This document shows, in pieces, positions 40,650 through 49,298 of a DNA stretch of 60,556 bases. The number at the start of each line of letters is the position of its first letter. The stretch's first letter is position 1. The translations under genes were made by a program, and so were the position numbers. The stretch lies in assembly GCA_036008175.1 (NCBI GenBank), contig DASYOB010000156.1, positions 1 through 60,556 on the forward strand. Direction: 5' to 3'. The notes beneath the pieces are model-generated. The model saw only the letters and a program-made list of their open reading frames with translations, ran no database searches and had not been told where the DNA came from. This stretch comes from DATARH01 sp036008175 (GTDB lineage: Bacteria; Pseudomonadota; Alphaproteobacteria; ATCC43930; CGMCC-115725).

Positions 40650-41288
40650 TCAGCTTGCCAGCGCAATGATGGTTCGCATGAGGCTTCGGCGCTCGCCCAA
40701 GCGGGCCACCATGATCGCATCGAGACCGAGGCTGCGGCCGTAGCGATGCAGCGCGAAGATCAGCATCACCACCAGCAGGAAGAAATAGGTCCAGGGCCAC
40801 TCGCCTGGCGCGCTGTAGAGCCCGAGCCACAGATTGAGAATTTGCAGCGCGCCGATGATGCCGAACAGGCGCACAAAGCAGCCGAGGATCAGCGAGACCG
40901 CGGTCAGCACCTCCGCCGCGTACACAATGGGCGCGAACAGGTAGAAGTGCGGCAGGACGATATTGTTGACGAAGTCTGCCTGCAGCGGGATCGCCGCCGA
41001 CTTTCCCATCACCGTCATCCAGTAATAAAGGCCGGTGGTGAGGGGCTGATCCGGATGGTCGGTGTAATGCGGCGGCAATTTCCACAAGGTCTGCTGCCAC
41101 CACATCCCGCCGATAATGAACCGGAACGCCCAATCGCCGAGATGGGCCGGCCGCCGCTGGCCGGGGATCGCGCTGTAGGCGTAAGCGGCGATGGCGACGC
41201 TGGCAACCAGCAGGAGCCAGAAGATCGCCGTGGTCCAACCCGGCTGCGTCAAAAAGGCGATCACGTCGGACAACGGATTGGGGTTCAT
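40650..41288 (-). CDS. DoxX/DoxD-like membrane protein
   Basis: The 212-residue protein has about five hydrophobic helices. Recognisable parts are FRFIIGGMWWQQTLWKLPPH, NNIVLPHFYLFAPIVYAAEV and GALQILNLWLGLYSAPGEWP, a layout seen in the small subunit DoxD of thiosulfate:quinone oxidoreductase and in DoxX proteins. The exact role is open. It is 136 bases upstream of the nucleoside phosphorylase gene on the same strand and divergent from the binding-protein gene. Confidence 0.75.
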   Translation of the reverse strand: MNPNPLSDVIAFLTQPGWTTAIFWLLLVASVAIAAYAYSAIPGQRRPAHLGDWAFRFIIGGMWWQQTLWKLPPHYTDHPDQPLTTGLYYWMTVMGKSAAIPLQADFVNNIVLPHFYLFAPIVYAAEVLTAVSLILGCFVRLFGIIGALQILNLWLGLYSAPGEWPWTYFFLLVVMLIFALHRYGRSLGLDAIMVARLGERRSLMRTIIALAS

Positions 41289-41484
41289 GGCCAGCTGGTC
41301 CTTCCGTCAGAGAGCGCCCAAATCGCTGCCCGAAGTTCTGATCCGCTTGAGGCTTCGGCTCGCGCGATGCTTCCTACGGGCGACTCTCAACTCGCCGGGG
41401 CCGGCGGTAAAGAGGCTTTGTCGCGAGCCGCGAAGCCCATCTTGTTGAATTCGCCGAGGTGAGGCCGTTCAATGGCCCCTGGGC

Positions 41485-43032
41485 ATGAGGATTTTGGGGG
41501 TGGCCGGGATGAAGCAGCTGTGGACCGCCGGTATCGGGCTGGTGCTCTGGGTGACGCTCGCCGGCGCCCCCGCCTTCGCACAGACGCCGCAGACCCTCCG
41601 CATCGGTCTTGCGGAAGATCCCGACCTGCTCGACCCGACCTTGGCCCGCACCTATGTCGGCCGCATCGTCTTCGCCTCGCTCTGCGACAAGCTGGTCGAC
41701 ATTACCCCCGAGCTCGAAATCGTGCCGCAACTCGCCACCGAATGGCAGTGGACCGACGGCAACAAGGGCCTGGTGATGAAACTGCGGCAGGGGGTGAAGT
41801 TCCAGGACGGCCAGCCGTTCGACGCGGCCGCGGTCAAGTTCAACATCGAGCGCCATCTGAACCTCCCCGGCTCGAACCGCAAGGCCGAGATCAGCGCGGT
41901 GACCGGGGTCGACATCATCGACGACCACACCGTGAAGCTCGTGCTCTCCGCCCCGTTCGCGCCGTTGCTGGCGGCGTTGACCGACCGCGCCGGCATGATG
42001 GTCTCGCCGAAGGCGGCACAGGCCGCCGGTGACTTCAGCACTCACCCGGTTTGCGCCGGGCCGTACAAATTCGTCGAGCGGGTGGCGCAGGACCGCATCG
42101 TGCTGGAGCGCTTCGCCGACTACTGGAACAAGGACACGACAAAGTTCGACCGCATCACCTTCCTGCCGATCCCGGATTCGACGGTGCGGCTCGCCAATCT
42201 GCAATCCGGCGGGCTCGATCTGATCGAGCGGGTCGGGGCGACCGATGTCGATGCGGTGAAGAAGGATTCGCGGCTCAAACTCGCCGAGATCACCAGCCTC
42301 GCCTATCAGGGCATCACGACCAACCTCAACAACGGCCCGAGCTCGAAGAACCCGCTCGGCCAGGACCCGCGGGTGCGGCAGGCGCTCGAATTGTCGATCG
42401 ACCGCGCCGCCTTGAACGAGGTCGTGTTCAACGGCCTGTTCCAGCCCGGCAACCAGTGGCAGTCGCCGGGCAACCCGTATTACGTCAAGTCGCTGCCGAT
42501 CCCCGGCCGCGATCTCGCCAAGGCAAAACAGCTCTTGGCCGAGGCGAATGCACCGCATCCGAGCTTCACGATGATGGTGCCGACCAATCCGGAGACCCTG
42601 CAGGCGGCGCAGGTGGTGCAGGCGATGGCGGGCGAGGCCGGGTTCGATATCAAGATCCAGGCGACCGAGTTCGCCTCGTCATTGGATCTCGCCTCGAAGG
42701 GCGATTTCGAGGCCTATATGATCGGCTGGAGCGGCCGCACCGACCCCGACGGCAACATCTACAATTTCGTCTCCTGCAAGGCGCCGCCGGCGCTCAACAC
42801 TGGGCATTACTGCAATCCCGAGGTCGATCGCGAGCTCGACGCCGCGCGCGAGGCCGACGCCCCGGCCGAGCGGCTGGCGCACTACACGAAGGTCGCCGAG
42901 CGCGTTCTCGCCGACCGGCCGCTGATCTACCTCTGGCACCAGAAATGGCTGTACGCGATGACCGCGAAACTCGCCGGCTTCACGCCCTACCCCGACGGCC
43001 TCATTCGTCCGCAAGGGATCAGCATGCAATAA
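41485..43032 (+). CDS. ABC transporter substrate-binding protein (SBP_bac_5), importer 2, copy A
   Basis: The 515-residue protein has a Sec signal peptide (LWTAGIGLVLWVTLAGAPAF, cut after AFA). The family 5 features are TLRIGLAEDPDLLDPTLART, ELEIVPQLATEWQW, GVKFQDGQPFDAAAVKFNIE and YPDGLIRPQGI near the C-terminus. The first ATG (41485) or the ATG at 41509 may be the true start. It is highly similar to the next gene and belongs with the permeases at 45.4-47.3 kb. Confidence 0.93.
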   Translation: MRILGVAGMKQLWTAGIGLVLWVTLAGAPAFAQTPQTLRIGLAEDPDLLDPTLARTYVGRIVFASLCDKLVDITPELEIVPQLATEWQWTDGNKGLVMKLRQGVKFQDGQPFDAAAVKFNIERHLNLPGSNRKAEISAVTGVDIIDDHTVKLVLSAPFAPLLAALTDRAGMMVSPKAAQAAGDFSTHPVCAGPYKFVERVAQDRIVLERFADYWNKDTTKFDRITFLPIPDSTVRLANLQSGGLDLIERVGATDVDAVKKDSRLKLAEITSLAYQGITTNLNNGPSSKNPLGQDPRVRQALELSIDRAALNEVVFNGLFQPGNQWQSPGNPYYVKSLPIPGRDLAKAKQLLAEANAPHPSFTMMVPTNPETLQAAQVVQAMAGEAGFDIKIQATEFASSLDLASKGDFEAYMIGWSGRTDPDGNIYNFVSCKAPPALNTGHYCNPEVDRELDAAREADAPAERLAHYTKVAERVLADRPLIYLWHQKWLYAMTAKLAGFTPYPDGLIRPQGISMQ

Positions 43033-43128
43033 GGCCGGCAGACTGGACCCGAAATAGGCAGTGAGGCGGTGACGCGTCGTTAAGCGCTGCACGTCGTCGG
43101 CCGGCGCATAACCCCGCCGTAATTTGGC

Positions 43129-44682
43129 ATGGCGCGTGCGAGCGGCTTCGGTATGACCATGCCCAAGCTGCTGGCTGCCGCCCTCTGCTTCATCGCGGCA
43201 TTCGTTCCGACAACGCTCGTCGCATCGGCCTCCGCCGAGACGCTGCGTATCGGCCTCGCCGACGACCCCGACATGCTCGACCCGACCCTGGCGCGCACCT
43301 ATACCGGCCGCATCGTCTTCGCCTCGCTCTGCGACAAGCTCGTCGACATCACCCCGGAGCTCGACATCGCGCCGCAACTCGCCACCGAGTGGCAATGGGT
43401 CGACGACAACAAGGGCCTCGTGATGAAGCTCCGCGCTGGCGTGAAGTTCCAGGACGGCGAGCCGTTCGATGCGGCGGCGGTCAAATTCAACATCGAGCGG
43501 CATCTCAACATGCCCGGCTCGAACCGCAAGGCCGAGATCAGCGCCGTAACCGGCGTCGATATCATCGACGACCACACCGTAAAGCTGGTGCTGAAGACGC
43601 CATTCGCGCCGCTTTTGGCGGCACTGAGCGATCGCGCCGGCATGATGGTGTCGCCTAAGGCGGCTCAATCGTCAGGCGGCGATTTCAGTGCGCATCCGGT
43701 GTGCGCGGGGCCCTACAAATTCGTCGAACGGGTGGCGCAGGACCGCATCGTTCTGGACCGGTTTACCGATTATTGGAACAAGGACCAGATCAAATTCGAC
43801 CGCATCGTCTTTCTGCCGATCGCGGATTCGACGGTGCGGCTCGCCAATCTGCAATCGGGCGGGCTCGACCTGATCGAGCGGCTCGCGGCGACCGATCTGG
43901 AAACGGCGCGCGGGGATTCGCGGCTGAAGGTGTCGTCGATCACGGGACTTGGCTATCAGGCCCTGACCATCAACCTCAATAACGGGCCTCGCGCGAAGAC
44001 GCCGCTGGGGCAGGACCCGAGGGTTCGCGACGCGCTCGAGCTGTCGCTCGACCGCGCCGCGCTGAACCAGGTCGTATTCAACGGCCTGTTCCAGCCCGGC
44101 AACCAATGGGTGCCGCCAAACAACCCGTTTTACGTCAAGTCACGCCCGATCCCCGGCCGCGATCTCGCCAAGGCCAGGCAGTTGCTGGCCGAGGCGAAGC
44201 AGCCGAACCCGCACGTGACGTTGATGGTGACGACGGTGCCGGAGATCATGCAGGCGGCGCAGGTTATTCAGGCGATGGCGGCGGAGGCGGGCTTCACGAT
44301 CGATATTCAGGCGACCGAGTCAAACTCGGCTATCCAGGCCTCTGTGGACGGACAGTTCGAGCTCTACCTGACTTATTGGAGCGGCCGCACCGACCCCGAC
44401 GGCAATCTCTACAACTTTGTCTCGTGCAACGCGCCCCCGGCATTGAATGTGGCGCGCTACTGCTACGCCGAGGTCGACCAGGAATTGGACGCGTCACGCA
44501 CCGTCGAAGCCACAGCGGATCGGCTGGCGCATTATTCCAAGATTGCCGACCGCATCCTGGCCGATCGCCCGCTGATCTACCTCTGGCATCCCACCTGGCT
44601 GTTCGCGATGAACGCGAAGCTCGCCGGTTTTACGCCCTATCCCGACGGCCTCATCCGTCCGCAGGACTTGCGGATGCAGTGA
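43129..44682 (+). CDS. ABC transporter substrate-binding protein (SBP_bac_5), importer 2, copy B
   Basis: The 517-residue product is a close paralogue of the preceding protein: identical runs include GRIVFASLCDKLVDITPEL and PGSNRKAEISAVTGVDIIDD. It has its own Sec signal (PKLLAAALCFIAAFVPTTLV). A recent tandem duplication is likely. Small changes near the binding cleft may widen the substrate range. It ends only 9 bases before the convergent VapC gene. Confidence 0.93.
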   Translation: MARASGFGMTMPKLLAAALCFIAAFVPTTLVASASAETLRIGLADDPDMLDPTLARTYTGRIVFASLCDKLVDITPELDIAPQLATEWQWVDDNKGLVMKLRAGVKFQDGEPFDAAAVKFNIERHLNMPGSNRKAEISAVTGVDIIDDHTVKLVLKTPFAPLLAALSDRAGMMVSPKAAQSSGGDFSAHPVCAGPYKFVERVAQDRIVLDRFTDYWNKDQIKFDRIVFLPIADSTVRLANLQSGGLDLIERLAATDLETARGDSRLKVSSITGLGYQALTINLNNGPRAKTPLGQDPRVRDALELSLDRAALNQVVFNGLFQPGNQWVPPNNPFYVKSRPIPGRDLAKARQLLAEAKQPNPHVTLMVTTVPEIMQAAQVIQAMAAEAGFTIDIQATESNSAIQASVDGQFELYLTYWSGRTDPDGNLYNFVSCNAPPALNVARYCYAEVDQELDASRTVEATADRLAHYSKIADRILADRPLIYLWHPTWLFAMNAKLAGFTPYPDGLIRPQDLRMQ

Positions 44683-44691
44683 CAATGAGCT

Positions 44692-45114
44692 TCAGCAGGA
44701 GATCAAGTCGACATGCCCGGCATCAGCGTACGCGGTCAGCTCGCCGTTTCGCGTGATGATGGCATACCCGTATGCGCGCGCGGTGGCCGCGATGATGCGG
44801 TCGGCCGGATCGCGGGGAGGGGAGCCCGGCAGAAAGTTCGACGCGATCAAAACGCTTGGCGGCATCGCCGCCAGCCGCACACCCGGCCATGTCAATAGTT
44901 TGTCGAACCACACCTCGGGATCTTGGGTCAGTTGAATTCGATTTCGCGCCAAGAGCGTGCCGATTTCCCAGGCGCTGATCGGCGAAACGAACGCGCCCAT
45001 GTTTTGCGTTTGCGCCGTGGTTATTGTGGCTCGGCTCTCCGGAGACAAGGGATCGCCGTTCATGAGCCAAATCGCCGCGCAGGTGTCGAGCAGGACCGGA
45101 CGGACAGCGTTCAG
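44692..45114 (-). CDS. vapC: VapC-like PIN-domain toxin, probably from a CTG start
   Basis: PIN-domain ribonucleases kill or arrest growth by cutting RNA, and are held in check by the antitoxin. The first ATG (45063) would cut off the conserved start. The frame continues upstream as VLLDTCAAIWL, giving the catalytic Asp10, back to a CTG at 45114 that overlaps the antitoxin stop (CTGA), where an ATG would be expected. Other acidic residues are Glu50 (SAWEIGTL), Asp102 and Asp105 (PPRDPADRIIAA). The fourth position, usually Asp in TRD, is Asn123 (ITRNGEL). Expression may be low or activity reduced. Confidence 0.8.
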   Translation of the reverse strand: MNAVRPVLLDTCAAIWLMNGDPLSPESRATITTAQTQNMGAFVSPISAWEIGTLLARNRIQLTQDPEVWFDKLLTWPGVRLAAMPPSVLIASNFLPGSPPRDPADRIIAATARAYGYAIITRNGELTAYADAGHVDLISC

Positions 45115-45368
45115 GTTTCAGCCTCCCAGACCTCGCCAGTAGGCTCGGTGAGGTCTGTTCCTGGGGCGATCGTCACGCTGCCGCGCATCGCACCCCAGAG
45201 TTCCGGAAACTCATGGTCGACTGGTACGATTGCTGCGACGGGGCGGTTGTGCTTCATCAAGACAACGCGCCGGGTCTTTCCGCGCGCCACATCGTCGATC
45301 AATGCCAAGCATTGCGCCTTGAAGGCGGTAACGCCAATGATTGTTTCGTCCAAAGACGCGGATTTCAT
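45111..45368 (-). CDS. Phd/YefM-type antitoxin
   Basis: The 85-residue protein starts MKSASLDETIIGVTAFKAQC and contains LALIDDVARGKTRRVVLMKH and NRPVAAIVPVD, the Phd/YefM signature. It binds the PIN toxin through its C-terminal part and usually represses its own operon. GAGGG lies 6 bases upstream of the ATG. The toxin gene overlaps its stop. A palindrome just upstream (45385-45397) is the likely operator. Confidence 0.9.
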   Translation of the reverse strand: MKSASLDETIIGVTAFKAQCLALIDDVARGKTRRVVLMKHNRPVAAIVPVDHEFPELWGAMRGSVTIAPGTDLTEPTGEVWEAET

Positions 45369-45384
45369 CGCTAGCCCTCTTTAG

Positions 45385-45397
45385 TTATGGTCCATAA
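45385..45397. promoter_or_regulatory. Palindromic operator upstream of the antitoxin gene
   Basis: TTATGGTCCATAA is a perfect dyad around one central base. On the minus strand it covers the region where the -10 box of the toxin-antitoxin promoter would lie, 17 bases upstream of the antitoxin ATG. This fits self-repression by the antitoxin or toxin-antitoxin complex. Confidence 0.5.
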
Positions 45398-45438
45398 TAA
45401 GCAGACCACTTTCATGTTCAAGGGCTAACCGGTAACGC

Positions 45439-46380
45439 ATGACCGCATTTCTGCTCCGGCGCATCGCGCTTGTCGTCCCGACCCTGTTTTTCGTGTCGGT
45501 GTTGATCTTCGGGTTGCAGCAATTGCTGCCCGGCGACCCGGCATTGGCGATGGCGGGCGAGGAGCGCGACCCGGCGGTGATCGCCTTCCTGCGCCAGAAA
45601 TATCACCTCGACCAGCCACTGCCGGTCCGCTACGCGCTGTGGATCGAGGGGGTGGCGCAGGGCGATCTCGGGGAGTCTATCCGCATCAAGCGGCCGGTCC
45701 TCGATCTGATCGAAGAAAAGCTGCCGGTGACCGGCGAGCTGGCGGTGCTGGCGCTGTTGATCTCGCTCTCGATCGGCATCCCGGCCGGCATCCTCGCCGC
45801 GGTCAAGAGCGAAACGATCGTCGATTACGGGATGACAATGGCGGCGCTGTGGGGGCTGTCGATCCCGAATTTCTGGCTCGGGATCCTGTTGATCCTGTTC
45901 TTCTCGGTGGAGCTTGGGCTGTTGCCGGCCTCGGGCTTTGTCAGCCCTGCGGAGAGCCTGAAGCAGAATCTGTTGACCCTGATCATGCCCGCCTTTGTGC
46001 TCGGCAACGCTTTCGCGGCCGGCATGATGCGGCATACGCGCAGCGCGATGCTGCAGGTGCTCGGCATGGATTATGTCCGCACCGCCCGCGCCAAGGGCCT
46101 CAGCGAGCATGTCGTTGTATTGCGCCACGCCCTGCGCAATGCGCTGATCCCGGTGGTGACTTTGGCGGCGCTCGATTTCGGCGCGCTGCTTTCGGGCGCT
46201 GTATTGACCGAGCAGGTGTTCACGATCCCCGGTTTCGGCAAGCTGATCGTCGACGCCGTCTTCAACCGCGACTACGCCGTCGTTCAGGGCGTCGTGCTGT
46301 TCACCGCGTTCGCCTACATCATGCTCAACCTGTTCGCCGACATCGCCTATGTCGCGCTGAACCCGCGGCTGCGGACATGA
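45439..46380 (+). CDS. ABC transporter permease, DppB type (importer 2)
   Basis: The 313-residue protein begins MTAFLLRRIALVVPTLFFVS with six membrane segments. The EAA loop is LGMDYVRTARAKGLSEHVVV. The following gene overlaps by 4 bases (ATGA). It pairs with the two binding proteins upstream; the VapBC pair lies between on the opposite strand. Confidence 0.94.
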   Translation: MTAFLLRRIALVVPTLFFVSVLIFGLQQLLPGDPALAMAGEERDPAVIAFLRQKYHLDQPLPVRYALWIEGVAQGDLGESIRIKRPVLDLIEEKLPVTGELAVLALLISLSIGIPAGILAAVKSETIVDYGMTMAALWGLSIPNFWLGILLILFFSVELGLLPASGFVSPAESLKQNLLTLIMPAFVLGNAFAAGMMRHTRSAMLQVLGMDYVRTARAKGLSEHVVVLRHALRNALIPVVTLAALDFGALLSGAVLTEQVFTIPGFGKLIVDAVFNRDYAVVQGVVLFTAFAYIMLNLFADIAYVALNPRLRT

Positions 46381-47261
46381 CCGCCGAGACGCTCGGCGCC
46401 ATTACGCTCGCGGAGGATCGCGGCGAGCATCCGTGGCAGCGGGCATTGCGCCGCCTCGTCAAGCGCCGGGCCGCGGTGGCTGGGCTCGGGGTCGTCGTCT
46501 TCTTTATCGTCCTCGCGGTGGCGGCGCCGCTGATCTCGCCTTACGACCCGCTCGCCACCAGCTGGGCGGCGGTGCGCAAGGCGCCATCGGCGGCGCATTT
46601 GTTCGGCACCGACGAGATTGGCCGCGACGTGCTCGCCCGCATCATCTGGGGGAGCCGTGCCTCGCTCTTGGCCGGGCTCGTCTCGGTGTCGCTAGCCATC
46701 GCCGTCGGCGTCCCGCTGGGCCTCGTCAGCGGCTATGTCGGCGGCATCCTCGACGGCACCGTGATGCGCTTTATCGACGCGATGCTGGCGATCCCGTTCT
46801 TGATCCTGGCGATCGCGCTCGCTGCCTTTCTCGGCCCCAGCCTGTCGAACGCGATGATCGCGATCGGCATCTCGCAGATGCCGATCTTCGCCCGGCTGAC
46901 CCGCGGTCAGGTGCTGCAGGTCAAGCACGAGGACTACATTGACGCGGCGCGCGCGGTCGGCAACCCGCACCGGCGGATCATGCTCCGCCACATATTTCCG
47001 AACATCGTGCCGCCGATCCTGGTGCAGGCGACCTTGGCGACCGCCGCCGCGATCATTGCCGAGGCGAGCCTGTCGTTTCTCGGGCTCGGCCAGCAGCCGC
47101 CGAGCCCCTCGTGGGGCAGCATGCTCAACACCGCCAAGAACTTCATGTCGCAGGCGCCGTGGATGGCGGTCTGGCCGGGTCTGGCGATCTTCAGCCTGGT
47201 GCTCTCGCTGAACCTGTTCGGCGACGGCCTTCGCGACGCGCTCGACCCGCGCCGCGAATGA
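46377..47261 (+). CDS. ABC transporter permease, DppC type (importer 2)
   Basis: The 294-residue partner has AAHLFGTDEIGRDVLARIIW, the EAA loop EDYIDAARAVGNPHRRIMLR, and LSFLGLGQQPPSPSWGSMLN. It is coupled to the preceding permease and, through a 4-base overlap with the next ATG, to the amine oxidase. No ATPase genes follow, so those at 31.8-33.9 kb, or others elsewhere, must serve. Confidence 0.94.
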   Translation: MTAETLGAITLAEDRGEHPWQRALRRLVKRRAAVAGLGVVVFFIVLAVAAPLISPYDPLATSWAAVRKAPSAAHLFGTDEIGRDVLARIIWGSRASLLAGLVSVSLAIAVGVPLGLVSGYVGGILDGTVMRFIDAMLAIPFLILAIALAAFLGPSLSNAMIAIGISQMPIFARLTRGQVLQVKHEDYIDAARAVGNPHRRIMLRHIFPNIVPPILVQATLATAAAIIAEASLSFLGLGQQPPSPSWGSMLNTAKNFMSQAPWMAVWPGLAIFSLVLSLNLFGDGLRDALDPRRE

Positions 47262-49183
47262 CCCGCCTGCCGGCGGCTCTCGCCGCCAGCATTTTATGGG
47301 CCGGTTTGACAACAGGCGCGCCGGCGCATCCGCTCGATCCGCTCTCCGCCGACGAGATCGAAACGGCAGTCGCGGTGCTCCGCGATGCCGGCGATGTCGA
47401 TGCCGACACGCGCTTCGCCCTCATAGACCTCGACGAGCCCGAAAAGCGTGAGGTCCTCGCCTGGCGGCCCGGCCAGGACTCCGCGCGGAAGGCCTTTGTC
47501 GTCGCCCGTCGCGACCGCATGGTCTACGAGGCCGTCATCGATCTCGCTGCGCGCAAGGTCGAGCGCTGGGAGGCTATTCCGGGTGTGCAGCCGGCGATCG
47601 GGCGGGAGGAATGGAAGGAGGCGCAGCGGATAACGCTGGCCGATGCCGGCTGGCAGGCGGCGATGAAGCAGCGTGGTTACGCCGATTTCAGCGGCGATAA
47701 GCTGTTCTGCGCGCCGCTGTCGGCCGGCTATTTCGCCGATCCGGCGGAGGAGGGGCGGCGCCTCGTCCGCGTGACCTGCTTCGACAAATCCGGCACCAGC
47801 AATGTTTGGAGCCGGCCGATCGAGGGCCTCCTCGCGATCGTCAATCTCGATGAGAAGAAAGTCATTCGGTTGGTGGATACCGGCGCGGTCCCAGTCAGCC
47901 GCGACAAGCATGATTTCGAAGGAGCGCCGCCAAGCGGAGCTTCCCCAGCTGCGAGCAACCACGGTTTCAGCCGCGACGGCAGCGAGGTGCGCTGGAAGAA
48001 CTGGTCGTTGCATTACCGGCTGGACGAGCGCGCCGGGCTGATCCTGTCTCTCGCCCGCTATCGCGACCAGGATCGCGAGCGACTGATCCTCTACCGCGGC
48101 TCGATTGGCGAGATGTTCGTGCCCTATATGGACCCGGACCCGGGCTGGTCGTTTCGCACCTATATGGATGTCGGCGAATACGGTTTCGGCCTGTTGGCCT
48201 CACATCTGGCGCCCGGCATCGACTGCCCGGCCGACGCGGCGTTTTTTGACGCTGTACTGCCAAGCGACCGCGGCGAGCCGCTGGCGGGCAAATCGGTGAT
48301 CTGCCTGTTTGAGCGCGCCACCGGCGCGCCGCTGTGGCGCCATGCCGAAAGCGACAATGGCGCCTATGCCGGTCGGCCGGCGGTCGAGCTGGTATTGCGG
48401 ACGATCGAGAGCGTCGGCAATTACGATTACCTGATCGACTGGGTGCTGACCGAAGCGGGGGTCATCCGGATCGATGTCGGCGCCACCGGCATCGACGAAG
48501 TAAAGGGCGTCGCCGCTCGCAACATGGCCGACCCGTCGGCGGCGCACGACACGGCCACCGGCATGCTGGTCACCCCGAATCTGGCGGCAATCGATCACGA
48601 CCATTTCCTGTCGTTCCGGCTCGATCTCGATATCGACGGCGAGGCCAACACGCTGGTACGGCAAAGGCTGGTGCCGAAGCGCCTGGAGGGCGAGGCTGGC
48701 CGCCGCAGCCTGTGGACTGTCGCTGAAACGCCAGTGACCGAGGAAGGCCCGCTCGCGCCCGAGCATGGCGCCGCGGAAGTGTGGCGCATCGTCAACCCGA
48801 ACCTGACGACCGCGCTTGGCCAGCATCCCGGCTACGAGCTGCGGCCCGGGCATTCGGCGACCTCATTGCTGGCCGCGGACGATTTTCCGCAGCGCCGCGC
48901 CGCCTTCTCGGTCGCGCCGCTCTGGGTCACCGCCTACGATCGACATGAGCTTTATGCCGCCGGCATGTATCCGAACCAGGGCAAGGGCGGCGACGGCCTG
49001 CCGGCCTATGCCGCTGGGCATCGCGCGGTGGAAAACGCCGATATCGTGCTGTGGTACACAATGGGCTTTCACCATCTGCCGCGGCCGGAGGATTGGCCGG
49101 TACTGCCGACCATGTGGCACAGCGTGTCGCTGGTGCCCTACGGCTTCTTCGACCGCAACCCGAGTGTCGGCCCGCGACCTTAA
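47258..49183 (+). CDS. Secreted copper amine oxidase (TPQ enzyme)
   Basis: The 641-residue product has a signal peptide (LPAALAASILWAGLTTGAPA). The topaquinone precursor is Tyr389 in VGNYDY, the catalytic base is Asp304 in YMDVGEYGFG, and copper ligands are His447 and His449 (DHDHF) and His605 or His606 (FHHLPRPEDWP). It oxidises primary amines to aldehydes, ammonia and hydrogen peroxide in the periplasm. It overlaps the DppC-type permease by 4 bases. The pairing suggests the importer carries an amine, or a product of its oxidation. Family length and motif order are normal. Confidence 0.93.
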   Translation: MTRLPAALAASILWAGLTTGAPAHPLDPLSADEIETAVAVLRDAGDVDADTRFALIDLDEPEKREVLAWRPGQDSARKAFVVARRDRMVYEAVIDLAARKVERWEAIPGVQPAIGREEWKEAQRITLADAGWQAAMKQRGYADFSGDKLFCAPLSAGYFADPAEEGRRLVRVTCFDKSGTSNVWSRPIEGLLAIVNLDEKKVIRLVDTGAVPVSRDKHDFEGAPPSGASPAASNHGFSRDGSEVRWKNWSLHYRLDERAGLILSLARYRDQDRERLILYRGSIGEMFVPYMDPDPGWSFRTYMDVGEYGFGLLASHLAPGIDCPADAAFFDAVLPSDRGEPLAGKSVICLFERATGAPLWRHAESDNGAYAGRPAVELVLRTIESVGNYDYLIDWVLTEAGVIRIDVGATGIDEVKGVAARNMADPSAAHDTATGMLVTPNLAAIDHDHFLSFRLDLDIDGEANTLVRQRLVPKRLEGEAGRRSLWTVAETPVTEEGPLAPEHGAAEVWRIVNPNLTTALGQHPGYELRPGHSATSLLAADDFPQRRAAFSVAPLWVTAYDRHELYAAGMYPNQGKGGDGLPAYAAGHRAVENADIVLWYTMGFHHLPRPEDWPVLPTMWHSVSLVPYGFFDRNPSVGPRP

Positions 49184-49298
49184 AACATTAAAAAAATCAC
49201 TGGATCGGGTAGAAAGCAGCGCCATAATCGAACGTGCCGGTTTTGTTACCGACGATTGAAGTGTCTTTCGCTACCGCCTTTGCTCGGGGAGAGCGTTG

